Of a DNA stretch of 64,000 nucleotides, positions 8,815 to 17,603 are shown one piece after another. The stretch comes from Streptomyces iranensis. Lineage in GTDB: Bacteria; Actinomycetota; Actinomycetes; Streptomycetales; Streptomycetaceae. The notes beneath the pieces were generated by a model. The model did no database searches. It worked only from the letters and a program-made list of their open reading frames with translations, and was not told where the DNA came from. Position 1 is the first letter of the stretch, and every line of letters starts with the position of its first letter. The stretch is from contig NZ_JAGGLR010000031.1 in the NCBI RefSeq assembly GCF_017874715.1, forward strand, positions 108,400-172,399, given 5' to 3'. Both the position numbers and the translations under genes were made by a program.

Positions 8815-9651
8815 TCACCCCTTCACGGCGCCGGAGGTGAGCCCCTGCACGATGTGGCGGCTCGCGAAGGCGAAGAGCACCATGGTTGGCAGGATCGTGA
8901 ACACGGCCGCTGCGGACATCGAGCCCCAGTCGATGTTGAAGCTGGAGATGAATCCGTTGAGGGCCGTGGGGGTCGTCTTGTTGGCGTCGCTGTTCATCAG
9001 GGTCACCGACAGGAACAGCTCGTTCCAGCAGTTGACGAAGTTGAAGATGAACGCCGCCACGATCCCCGGACGCATCACCGGGAGCAGCACCCGGAACAGC
9101 GCCGCGAACCGGGAGAGGCCGTCGATCATCGCGGCCTCCTCCAGCGCGTCGGGGATGTTCTCGAAGAAGCCGCGGAGCATCACCGTGCAGAAGGGGATAC
9201 ACACGGCGATGTAGACGAGGATGAGCCCGAGCCGGTTGTCGACCAGTTTCAGGTCGGTCATCAGCAGATACAGCGGGCCCAGCGCGATGAAGGCCGGGAT
9301 CATCTGGGTGACCAGGGCGGCCGTCAGCAACGCGGACTTGGTGCGGAACTCGAAGCGCGCCAGCACATACGCCGACAGCATCGAGATGGCGGTGGCGACC
9401 GCGCCCGCGACGGTCGCGACGATGAGGCTGTTGGTGAGATAGGTCCCGAAGTCGGCCTTGTTGAACAGCTCGCTGTAGTTCTCCAGCGAGAAGTGCTCGG
9501 GCCAGTAGGCGAGGGGGAAGGAGAAGATGTCGCCCGGCGCCTTTAGCGAGGTGATGGCGATCCAGTACAGCGGGAACACGGTGAAGGCCAGCCACAGCAC
9601 CAGGAAGACGATCCGGACGGCCCGGCCGACCGCGGTCTCTTTGCCGATCAC
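8815..9651 (-). CDS. carbohydrate ABC transporter permease (MalG type)
   Basis: A 278-residue membrane protein with six predicted helices and the permease EAA loop (EEAAMIDGLSRFAALFRVLLP, near residue 190) that contacts the ATPase. The ATG overlaps the TGA of the partner permease (9648-9651). As in most Streptomyces sugar operons no ATPase gene is present, so a shared MsiK-type ATPase is expected; that part is family knowledge. Confidence 0.92.
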   Translation of the reverse strand: MIGKETAVGRAVRIVFLVLWLAFTVFPLYWIAITSLKAPGDIFSFPLAYWPEHFSLENYSELFNKADFGTYLTNSLIVATVAGAVATAISMLSAYVLARFEFRTKSALLTAALVTQMIPAFIALGPLYLLMTDLKLVDNRLGLILVYIAVCIPFCTVMLRGFFENIPDALEEAAMIDGLSRFAALFRVLLPVMRPGIVAAFIFNFVNCWNELFLSVTLMNSDANKTTPTALNGFISSFNIDWGSMSAAAVFTILPTMVLFAFASRHIVQGLTSGAVKG

Positions 9652-10637
9652 GACCTCACCTCTCGCTTCTCACGCGTGGCCAGCAGGAAGAACACCGTGA
9701 AAAGCAGCAGCCCCGCGACCACGAGGAGACCGAGCGCCGAGGCCTTGCCGTAGTCGCCCTGCTGAGTGATCTTGATCATCCAGGTGGTCACGATGTGTGT
9801 CTGGTTGTTCGGCCCGCCACCGGTCATCCCGAAGATCAGATCGGGGAAGTTGAAGATCCAGATGACCCGCAGCAGCACCGTGAGCACCAGCGTGACCCGG
9901 ATATAGGGGATGGTGATCTGGAAGAGCGTGCGTGCCTTCCCGGCCCCGTCCAGCGCCGCGGCCTCGTACAGCTCGTCGGGGACCGACTGGAGCGCGGCCA
10001 GGATCATGATGGCGAAGAAGGTGACGCCGTACCAGGTGTTGGCGATCAGTACGGCGATCATCGCCTTGTGCGGATCGGCCAGCCACGCCACGGGCTCGTC
10101 GATCAGCCCCGCCTTCTGGAGCAGATCGTTCACGACGCCGAACTCGCTGTTGAACATCCAGCGGAACAGGATGCCGATGAGGAACCCGGAGATCGCCCAG
10201 GGGAAGAAGATCAGCGCCTGGTAGACGCCGCGGAAGCGGAACCGGCGGCGCAGCCACAGTGCGAGCGCGAAACCGATCACGAGCTGGGGCACGATCGATC
10301 CGATGACCCAGGCGCCCGTATTGCCCAGCACGGTGCCCCAGTTGGGGTCGGAGAAGACACGGTGGAAGTTGTCCAGGCCCACCCAGGAGGTGTTGGTGAG
10401 ATCGTTCAGATCCCAGTGGCGGAAGGCCATCTGGCTGCCCGCGATCATGGGGTAGTACGTGAACACCGCCACGAAGATCGCGGCAGGCGCCATGAAGGCG
10501 GCGATGAGTAGGCCCCGGCGGGTTGTGAACTCCCGCTTCCGGCCGCCCCGCGGCCCGTTCCGGGCCCCCGGGGCGGCTTGCTTCCGGACGGGGCGCGAAG
10601 TCTTCGGCCCGGTCGTCGTTGCGGACGTGGCGGGCAT
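9648..10637 (-). CDS. carbohydrate ABC transporter permease (MalF type)
   Basis: A 329-residue permease. A basic, proline-rich N-terminal tail of about 40 residues precedes six helices. The EAA loop is YEAAALDGAGKARTLFQITIP, near residue 225. I chose the ATG at 10637, three bases from the binding-protein stop; the open frame further upstream overlaps the lipoprotein gene and is not coding. It overlaps the MalG-type gene by four bases and forms the heterodimeric channel with it. Confidence 0.92.
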   Translation of the reverse strand: MPATSATTTGPKTSRPVRKQAAPGARNGPRGGRKREFTTRRGLLIAAFMAPAAIFVAVFTYYPMIAGSQMAFRHWDLNDLTNTSWVGLDNFHRVFSDPNWGTVLGNTGAWVIGSIVPQLVIGFALALWLRRRFRFRGVYQALIFFPWAISGFLIGILFRWMFNSEFGVVNDLLQKAGLIDEPVAWLADPHKAMIAVLIANTWYGVTFFAIMILAALQSVPDELYEAAALDGAGKARTLFQITIPYIRVTLVLTVLLRVIWIFNFPDLIFGMTGGGPNNQTHIVTTWMIKITQQGDYGKASALGLLVVAGLLLFTVFFLLATREKREVRS

Positions 10638-10639
10638 CC

Positions 10640-11941
10640 CTACTTCTCCTGCTCCCACTTCTTGGTCCAGTACGCGTCCCAGCCCGTCAGCAGCTCCTTG
10701 GGCGACATATTGCCGGTCACCATCTTCTGCACGTCGGCGTCGGACTTCTGCTCCCACTCGCTCCACCAGGTCACGCCGCGCGGCTGGCTGACGTTGAGAT
10801 AGGTGTCGGGGTGCTTGGTCATGGTGACGTAGGACGACCACGGGCCGGTCTTGTAGAACGGGTCCTCGGTCGCCGACTTGAGGATCGGCACCAGGCTGTT
10901 CTTCTTGGTGAAGTCCGTCGACGCCTTGCCCTGGGACAGGAACTTGATCAGCTTGACGGTCTCGGCCTTGTGCTTGCTGCCCTTCGCGATGCCCCACCCG
11001 GCGGTGGCCAGCGGCTGGACGGTCTTCCCGCTGGGTCCGGCCACCAGCGGAGCGGTGTCCCACTGCTCCTTCGAGATCGACTTGGACTCGGAGACCGTGG
11101 CGATGACTTCCGGATCCTGGAGCAGGAAGGCCGTGGAGCCGTTGGAGAACGCCTCGACCATCTCCGGATAGCCCCAGGACACGGACGACTTGGGCGATGC
11201 CTTCTTGAAGAGTGTGAGGTAGGTCTTGAGGGCGTCCAGGGCCTCGGGCGCGGAGAAGATCGTGCGCCCGTTCTTCAGCTTGTAGCCGTTGGCGAGGTCG
11301 ACCTTGTCGGCCACGTACGCCTCGATGATGGCGGTGGCGTTGCTGTTGGCGTTGGCCCCGCCGCGGAACGCGTAGCCGTAGCGGCGCTCCGCCGGGTCGT
11401 TGATGGCGGATGCCTGCTTCAGTAGCTGGTCCCAGGAGGCCGGGGGCTTGCTGAACCCGGCGTCCTTGATCAGGTCCTTGCGGTAGAAAAGGCTCAGCCC
11501 GTAGAAGCCGTAGGGGACGAAGAAGGTACGGCCCTTGGCGTCCTCGGACGCCTTGACGGCGTTCTCCGTCATGGCGTTCCAGCCCTGCCAGCCCTTGAGG
11601 TCCTTCTCCATGTCGTACAGCCAGCCGTTGTTCGACCACGGGCCGACCGTGATGTCCCGTACCTCGAGCGCGTCCACGCTGCTGCCGGACTGGAGCATCT
11701 GCTGGATCTTCTGATCGGCCTGTTCGGTGGGCGGCGAGATCAGGTTGACCTTGATCTTGGGGTTCTGCTTCTCGAAGTCGGCTATGAGCCCCTTGAGCAG
11801 ATCGGTGCGGGAGGGGTTGGTCAGGCTCTCGACCATGTTGAGCGTGACCGTGCCGTTCGCGTTCGGACTCATGGCGGAACAGCCGGTCAGGACCATCGCT
11901 GCGGCGGTGCCGAGGGCGAGGGCTGCCGTCCTTCTCCTCAT
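10640..11941 (-). CDS. extracellular sugar-binding lipoprotein
   Basis: A 433-residue family 1 solute-binding protein. It has a lipoprotein signal (MRRRTAALALGTAAAMVLTG then Cys). The mature region follows the usual two-lobed pattern: ADFEKQNPKIKVNLI, a middle FVPYGFYGLSLFYRKDLI and a C-terminal GWGIAKGSKHKAETVKLI. It starts at ATG 11941 after an AGAGG ribosome site. It feeds the two downstream permeases; the sugar is likely a galactoside given the GH36-like enzyme in the operon. Confidence 0.92.
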   Translation of the reverse strand: MRRRTAALALGTAAAMVLTGCSAMSPNANGTVTLNMVESLTNPSRTDLLKGLIADFEKQNPKIKVNLISPPTEQADQKIQQMLQSGSSVDALEVRDITVGPWSNNGWLYDMEKDLKGWQGWNAMTENAVKASEDAKGRTFFVPYGFYGLSLFYRKDLIKDAGFSKPPASWDQLLKQASAINDPAERRYGYAFRGGANANSNATAIIEAYVADKVDLANGYKLKNGRTIFSAPEALDALKTYLTLFKKASPKSSVSWGYPEMVEAFSNGSTAFLLQDPEVIATVSESKSISKEQWDTAPLVAGPSGKTVQPLATAGWGIAKGSKHKAETVKLIKFLSQGKASTDFTKKNSLVPILKSATEDPFYKTGPWSSYVTMTKHPDTYLNVSQPRGVTWWSEWEQKSDADVQKMVTGNMSPKELLTGWDAYWTKKWEQEK

Positions 11942-12026
11942 CGTGCTGACCTCTTTCTTGGGTGCGGGCCGCGCTCGGAGCGGCTTGGGGAGTCGGGGGT
12001 GGGGAGGGGAGTACGGTGTCGCGCCG

Positions 12027-13271
12027 CTATGGCGCGCCGTGCCGCCCGCGAGCCGCGCGAGCCCACTCAGCGAGGACGGGGACGCAGGTCTCGGCGAAGT
12101 ACTCGTAGTCGGCGGCGGTGTTGTAGACGTGGGCGGACACCCGCAGATAGCCGATGCCGCCGAAGCTGGTGAAGGCCGCCTCGACACCCAGCTCCCTGGC
12201 GACCCGGTCGCGCAGCGCGTCGGCCTCGACGCGGGTGGCGCCGAGCCCCTCGGGCAGCCGCACCAGACGCATCCCGGGGACCGGCATGCCGACGTCGACG
12301 CTGCTGTCGGCGCCGGTCAGCTCGGTGAACGCGGCACCGATGACCTGCGCGGCGTAACCGGCCAGGTGGTCCATATAGCGGCGGGCGCGCCTCCAGCCCC
12401 AGGTGTGCTCGATGAAGCCGAGCGCCGTCGGTGCCGCCAGATAGCAGGTGGCATCCACCGTGCCCTGCTGGTCGAAGCGGTCGGGGTACGGGTCCTCTGC
12501 ACCCCATGAGTCGATCGGTGGGTAGAGCCGCTCACGCAGCGGACCACGGGCGACGAGCGCTGCGGTGCCCCGGGGTGCGCATCCCCACTTGTGCAGGTTT
12601 CCGACCCAGAAATCACAGGTCAGCCGCGAGAGCGGGGCAGGGAGCAGACCAGGTGCGTGCGCACCGTCCACGAGCAGCGGGATCCCGCGCCGCCGAGCCT
12701 CCGCGCCGATCCGCTCCACCGGCAGCCGGCGGGCGGTCGCCGAGGTGATCTGGTCCACCACGATGAGGTCCGTCGCCTCGGACAGTTCGGCGAACACGGC
12801 CTCGCACGCTTGCTCCTCATCCGCGTCGAGGGGTACCCGCGCGGTGCGGACCCCGCCATCCCAGCGGTCGCGCGCCAGCCGCTCGGCGCCCATGGTCACG
12901 GCGCCGTAACCGTGGTCGGTGACGACGATCTCCCCGCTGCGGCGGCGGTCGAGGGCGGCGTACACGGTGCTGATGCCCGCGCTCGCGTTCGGCACCAGGG
13001 CCAGGTCGTCGGCGGCCACCGCCAAGAAGTCGGCGATCTCGACCCTGGTGTCGGCGATCCGCTGAGGCAGCGCCGGGAACCACACCACCGGGGAGCACTC
13101 CATCTCCACCCGCAGCTGCTTCTGCCGCTCCTGTGCCACCAGGGGAACCGCGCCGAAGGAACCGTGGTTCAGGTGTCTCATGGCGGGGTCCAGCGTCCAC
13201 GCCCGGTCGGCGGGACGGCCGTCGGCCAGCAACAGGGGGCGTGGCGCCGCGATGACATCGGTCTCGCTCAC
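12027..13271 (-). CDS. class V aminotransferase, isopenicillin-N-epimerase-like
   Basis: A 414-residue PLP enzyme from GTG 13271 (an ATG at 13388 would add 39 poorly conserved residues). Features are the N-terminal MRHLNHGSFGAVP, the cofactor Asp in PLLVDGAHAPGLLP and the Schiff-base lysine in WVGNLHKWGCAPRG. This is the CefD-like branch of class V; members are epimerases, desulfurases or lyases. It is the first gene of the sugar operon, 85 bp ahead of the binding protein, which is an unusual partner and hints at an amino-sugar or amino-acid-linked glycoside substrate. That link is inference. Confidence 0.82.
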   Translation of the reverse strand: MSETDVIAAPRPLLLADGRPADRAWTLDPAMRHLNHGSFGAVPLVAQERQKQLRVEMECSPVVWFPALPQRIADTRVEIADFLAVAADDLALVPNASAGISTVYAALDRRRSGEIVVTDHGYGAVTMGAERLARDRWDGGVRTARVPLDADEEQACEAVFAELSEATDLIVVDQITSATARRLPVERIGAEARRRGIPLLVDGAHAPGLLPAPLSRLTCDFWVGNLHKWGCAPRGTAALVARGPLRERLYPPIDSWGAEDPYPDRFDQQGTVDATCYLAAPTALGFIEHTWGWRRARRYMDHLAGYAAQVIGAAFTELTGADSSVDVGMPVPGMRLVRLPEGLGATRVEADALRDRVARELGVEAAFTSFGGIGYLRVSAHVYNTAADYEYFAETCVPVLAEWARAARGRHGAP

Positions 13272-13367
13272 ATGAGTCCCGATCTGCCGGGGTCCGGGTG
13301 TTCCGAGGGGCGCCAGAAACGAGAGAGATCTGATCGCAACCAGAACACGTATGATGACTCGGCATCC

Positions 13368-13452
13368 TGCATGACGGATTCCATGCAATCAAGGGGTGCA
13401 GCAGGGTGGATCATCAGATGACTTCCGATCGACACCTGTGACATATCTGATG
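13368..13452. promoter_or_regulatory. two inverted repeats between aminotransferase and FadR-type gene
   Basis: The divergent intergenic region holds TGCAT-N9-ATGCA (13368-13387) and CATCAGAT/ATCTGATG (13412-13419 and 13445-13452). The second pair ends 60 bases before the regulator ATG. Either may be the operator of the FadR-type protein for autoregulation and control of the sugar operon. Confidence 0.45.
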
Positions 13453-13511
13453 AATCGGTACAGTGCGACGAAGGGGGCGGGACCGCGCCCCGCCCGTTCG
13501 GGAGGAATCGG

Positions 13512-14216
13512 ATGTCCGCAGTCGACAAGGCGTTCCACGGCCTACGCCACATGATCGCCACCGGGCGCCTCAGCGCCGGAGGGCGCATTCCGCCCGAGGG
13601 CGAGCTGTGCGAGGAACTCGGCGTGTCCCGGGGGTCGTTGCGCGAGGCCGTACGGATGCTCGCGGCCCTGGGGGTGATCGAGCCGCGGCACGGCTCCGGT
13701 ACTTATGTCTCCCAGCTCAGGCCGGAGGACATCATAGGTAGCCTGTCGCTCACCCTGGAACTGCTGCCGCTCTCCGGTCTGCTGGAGGTGTACGAGATCC
13801 GGCGTGTCCTGGAGTCCCACGTCGCGGCGCAGGCTGCGGCCCGCAGCACCCCGGAGACGGTGCGGGAACTCTTCGCACTCATCGAGGCCATGGACGCCAC
13901 CGACGACCCCACCGAGGCATCGGACCTCGACCACCGCTTCCATGCCGAGATCGCCACCGCGGCCGGAAACCCCGCCCTCGCCTCCCTGCTCTCGGTCTTC
14001 CGCGCCCGCTCCCGCAAGTACCAGATCTTCACCCTCCCCGAGGGCGAGCAGATGCGGCGCAAGAGCGACGAGGATCACCGCGTGCTGGCCACCGCGATCG
14101 CCGACCGCGATCCGCGCGCCGCCGCCGGAGCGGCCGAGGCCCATGTCGCCCAGACGGAGCGATGGCTGCGCGCCTTCATGCCGCCCATGGAGGAGGACTC
14201 TGCGGGTGCCGATTAA
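13512..14216 (+). CDS. GntR/FadR-family regulator of the sugar operon
   Basis: A 234-residue regulator with an N-terminal winged helix (residues 1-65, including GELCEELGVSRGSLREAVRM and RHGSGTYV) and a C-terminal FCD ligand domain with metal-type residues (DLDHRFHAEI, DEDHRVL, AEAHV). It is divergent from the sugar operon and probably represses it in the absence of ligand. A good AGGA ribosome site precedes the ATG. The last codons (GGT GCC GAT TAA) are the inverted end of the IS that follows, so the C-terminus is slightly altered but the domain is complete. Confidence 0.9.
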   Translation: MSAVDKAFHGLRHMIATGRLSAGGRIPPEGELCEELGVSRGSLREAVRMLAALGVIEPRHGSGTYVSQLRPEDIIGSLSLTLELLPLSGLLEVYEIRRVLESHVAAQAAARSTPETVRELFALIEAMDATDDPTEASDLDHRFHAEIATAAGNPALASLLSVFRARSRKYQIFTLPEGEQMRRKSDEDHRVLATAIADRDPRAAAGAAEAHVAQTERWLRAFMPPMEEDSAGAD

Positions 14217-15426
14217 TCATCCACGCCGGTCGGAAGCCTGATCACGGATCGTCGGCTCTGCTTGTCATTCGCCCCAAGTGGTTCACCCGCGCAGGGCCTC
14301 GGCGGCATATGACCTGTCGTGCTCCTGCGTCTGGCCTATCTCGCTACGACCAACGCCCTGGCGGTACTACCCCTCCTGCCGATGAGCGACAAAGAGAAGG
14401 ACATCGAGATCCTCGTCCTCCGGCACCAGCTGCTGGTCCTGCAGCGTCAGGTCGGCAAGCCGAGCTTCACCGACAGCGACCGTGCCATCCTCGCCGGCCT
14501 GCTCCACCACCTCCCCAAAGACAGACTGCGGCACCTTTTGCTACTGGTCAGCCCCGAGACGGTGTTGCGCTGGCATCGCGAGCTGCTCAGGCGGCGCCAT
14601 GCCGCGACCTGCGTACCCAGGCGACGTAGACACCCACGCACCATTCCATCGATCCGCGTCCTGGTCCTGCGTCTGGCCAGGGAGAATGCCGCGTGGGGAT
14701 ATCGCCGGATCCACGGCGAGCTCGCCGTGCTGGGGATCAAGGTCGCCGCCTCCACCGTCTGGGAGATCCTCCGCGAGCACGGCATCCCACCCGCCCCCGA
14801 ACGGCAGAGCACCACCTGGGGCGACTTCCTCCGCAGCCAGGCCAAGGCTCTTCTCGCCTGCGATCTTTTCGATGTCCGCACGCTGAGGGGGCGCGCCTGT
14901 ACGTCTTCTCTGCCATCGAGCACACCACCCGTCGCATCCGGGTCCTCGGCGCCACCGCACACCCCACCGCGGAGTGGACCGTGCAGCTCGGACGCAACCT
15001 CCTCATGGATCTCGAGGACGCGGGCAGCAAGGTGAAGTTCCTCATCCGCGACCGCGATTCCAAGTTCACAGCCGCCTTCGACGCCCTGATGACCGATGCC
15101 GGTCTCAAGGTCGTCACCACCGGCATTCGGATACCACGGATGAACTCACTCATGGAGCGCTGGATACAGACCTGTCGCACCGAACTCCTGGACCGGACCC
15201 TGATCTGGAACCAGAGCCACCTCCTCCACGCACTGCGCGAGTACGAATCCTTCTACAACGAGCACCGCCCGCACAGAGCCCTGGAACAAGCCGCTCCCGC
15301 TACCCACACCCATCACCCAACAAGTCCAACTCGCCCACCTGGAAGTCCGCAGACGAGACCCACTCGGCGGAACCCTCCACGAGTACCAACGAGCGGCGTG
15401 AACTGGACGGATGATTTATCGGCACC
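14205..15426 (+). mobile_element. insertion sequence, copy 2 (rve-type)
   Basis: Same element as at 4121-5353, in the opposite orientation. The ends GGTGCCGATTAATCATCC (14205-14222) and GGATGATTTATCGGCACC (15409-15426) are inverted repeats with one mismatch. The left end lies inside the regulator gene's last codons and the right end cuts an MFS gene. No target duplication is visible, consistent with a deletion or recombination through the element. Confidence 0.85.
14319..15401 (+). pseudogene. integrase-core transposase with a frameshift
   Basis: Reads from GTG 14319 (MLLRLAYLATTNAL) through the helix-turn-helix and the first catalytic Asp (LLACDLFDVRTL). A one-base deletion near 14890, judged against copy 1, shifts the frame. 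The core then continues as RLYVFSAIEHTT with FLIRDRDSKF and MNSLMERWIQTC. A further shift near the 3' end returns to GGTLHEYQRAA and the TGA at 15399-15401. It cannot make an intact transposase. Confidence 0.82.
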
Positions 15427-16104
15427 GCACAGCCCGAATCGGCCCCCGACCTCGGCAACCGTGGTGTCCGGCTGGTGCTCAGACCGCCTTACCGCGGCAC
15501 CACCCTGATGTTCTGCGCCATGGCGGCCCTGTCGTTCTTGCTCATCTTCGGCATGAACACCTGGCTGCCGCGGCTGATGCAGACGGCGGACTATCCGCTG
15601 CAGGACTCACAGACCTTCCTCGTGCTGCTGAACCTCGGTGCCACCGTCGGCGGGCTCGCGATGGCGCTGCTGGCTGACCGTGCCGGATCGAGGGGCCCGA
15701 TCACGGCCAGTTTCGCCCTCGGAGCCGCCGCGATCGTCGCCATGAGCGCCCAACTGCCGCTGCCGGTGCTCTACGGCATCGTGATAGTCGGCGGCTGCGG
15801 CGCGGTCGGCGTCCAGGGACTGATCAACGTGTACATCTCACGTTCCTACCCGGTGACCGCAAGGGGCAGCGCGGTGGGTGTCGCGCTCGGGGTGGGCCGC
15901 ATCGGCGCCATCGCCGGCCCCACGTTCGGCGGCTGGATCCTCGCGGCCGGCCTGGAACCCCGCTGGAACTTCGTCCTCTTCGCCGTCCCCGCCGTCCTCG
16001 GCACAGCCCTCGCCCTGGCTGTCGGCGGACGGACATCCCAGAATCAGGGCTGTCTCGCCCCCGCGCTGCGTGCCAAAGAGCCGACGGCCGGACACACAAA
16101 ATGA
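15427..16104 (+). pseudogene. MFS aromatic-acid transporter, C-terminal half
   Basis: The reading frame begins directly at the IS right end and contains roughly the last six helices of an MFS carrier: LIFGMNTWLPRLMQTA, then ATVGGLAMALLADRAGSRG (the second-half MFS signature) and VALGVGRIGAIAGPTFGG. The LNTWLP-type motif points to the aromatic acid:proton symporter branch (PcaK/MhpT-like). The N-terminal half has been lost by the IS event, so transport is unlikely. The stop overlaps the hydroxylase ATG, so it was the first or an early gene of that operon. Confidence 0.8.
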
Positions 16105-17603
16105 AAGAGCGCATCATGGACACCTACGACATCGCCGTCGTCAGCTGCGGCCCGGTCGGACTGGCTCTCGCGCGACTGTTGGCCATGAAGGGGCTCCGGG
16201 TCGCCGCCATCGACCCCAACCGGCTCGTCTGCCAGCATCCGCGCGCCACGCATCTCGACGACGAGACCATGCGCCTTCTGCAGACCCTCGGCGCGCAGGA
16301 CATGGAACACCAGTTCCTGCGCCAAGCCGCCTGGACACTCCACCGGGAGGACGGGCAGGCCTTCCTCCAGCAGACGCTGCCCGAGGAGGAGTCTGACCAG
16401 GGCTGGCGCACCGACTACCAGTTCCACCAGCCCGACTTCGAGTCGCGGCTGCGGGGTCTGCTGGCGGCCGACGCGAACGCGGACCTCTGGTTCGGCTGGA
16501 CGGCCACCGCGATCGAGCAGGACGACAAAGCGGTGCGGCTCACGCTGCTCGACCGGTCGACCGGAGCCGAAACCACTCTCACGGCCGGCTACGCCGTCGG
16601 CTCCGACGGCGCCAACTCCTTCGTCCGGCAGGCGATGAACGCCGAAGTCGAGGACCTCCACGGCACTCAGCGTTCCCTCATCGTCGACATCCACCCCTTC
16701 GAACACCCTGCACAGCTCCCGGCGGACAGCGGATTCATCTGGTGCGAGGGGAAGCGGCCCGTGACCTACGTCCCGATCTTCCCGCCCATGCTCCGCTTCG
16801 AGTTCATGCTGCTCGACGAGGACGACGCGGCAGAGCTCGAACGACCGCAGTCGGTGTACGACCTGCTGAGCCGCTGGCTGGAACCGGGCAGCTACCGCAT
16901 CATGCGTACTGACACCTACGAATGGCACGCCCGGCTCGTGCACGGCTGGCGGTCCGACCGCCTGCTGCTCGCCGGCGACGCCGCGCACGAAATGCCTCCC
17001 ATGCTCGGCCAGGGCATGTGCTCCGGGCTGCGCGATGCCGCGAACGTGGCGTGGAAGCTCGCCGCCGTGGTCAAGGGCGAAAGTCCCCAAGCCCTGCTCG
17101 ACACCTACGAAAGCGAGCGGGCTGCGCACGTGCGCCCTTACATTGAGGAATCCGCTCGGCAGTCCAACCTCATCGAAGCCCTCGGAATGGGCGCGTTCCC
17201 GGAGCTGAACGGAACGCAGACGATCGAGAGGTACCGGCCGCTGCTAGGGCCAGGCGTGGTTGTCCAGCCCGGCGGAGCCATCGGGCAACTGAGCCCGCAG
17301 CCACGCGGCTCGAACGGGGAGAAGCTGGACGATGTGAGCGGATACGGCTTCACCATCGTGGGGAAGCCGGAGGTCACCTCCGCCGTGTCCGCGGATGTGC
17401 AGCAGCTATGGCGCCAACTCGGCGTAATGGCCGTCCCGGAGACGGGGCCGGTCAACGACCGCTGGCTGGCCGAACATGCGGCGGCAGCGGCAATCATCCG
17501 TCCGGATCGCTACACCTTCGCGCTCGTCGCCGACACGGCGGAACTGGAGCGGGCCACCCGCGACCTGGCGCGGACGGCATCGGTACAGGAGGTGGGCGTG
17601 TGA
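16101..17603 (+). CDS. FAD-dependent aromatic hydroxylase (MhpA-like)
   Basis: A 500-residue group A flavoprotein monooxygenase, expected to hydroxylate a phenol or resorcinol using NAD(P)H and O2. The N-terminal FAD fold IAVVSCGPVGLALARLLAMK has Ser-Cys where GAG is usual. A GSDGANSFVR segment lies near residue 170, and the second FAD motif LLAGDAAHEMPPMLGQGM near residue 290. The ATG overlaps the MFS stop; a second ATG at 16116 is possible. The operon also holds a gamma-resorcylate-type decarboxylase, so resorcinol is a plausible substrate, by inference. Confidence 0.87.
   Translation: MKERIMDTYDIAVVSCGPVGLALARLLAMKGLRVAAIDPNRLVCQHPRATHLDDETMRLLQTLGAQDMEHQFLRQAAWTLHREDGQAFLQQTLPEEESDQGWRTDYQFHQPDFESRLRGLLAADANADLWFGWTATAIEQDDKAVRLTLLDRSTGAETTLTAGYAVGSDGANSFVRQAMNAEVEDLHGTQRSLIVDIHPFEHPAQLPADSGFIWCEGKRPVTYVPIFPPMLRFEFMLLDEDDAAELERPQSVYDLLSRWLEPGSYRIMRTDTYEWHARLVHGWRSDRLLLAGDAAHEMPPMLGQGMCSGLRDAANVAWKLAAVVKGESPQALLDTYESERAAHVRPYIEESARQSNLIEALGMGAFPELNGTQTIERYRPLLGPGVVVQPGGAIGQLSPQPRGSNGEKLDDVSGYGFTIVGKPEVTSAVSADVQQLWRQLGVMAVPETGPVNDRWLAEHAAAAAIIRPDRYTFALVADTAELERATRDLARTASVQEVGV

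Noticed and set aside
8810..9595. Upstream extension of the GH36-like reading frame (open to 9595)
   Set aside because: It lies out of frame over the MalG-type permease, which has clear motifs and a coupled start; the extension is Arg/His-rich shadow sequence.
10638..11639. Upstream extension of the MalF-type permease frame (open to 11639)
   Set aside because: It overlaps the binding-protein gene in another frame and has no hydrophobic or family sequence before the ATG at 10637.
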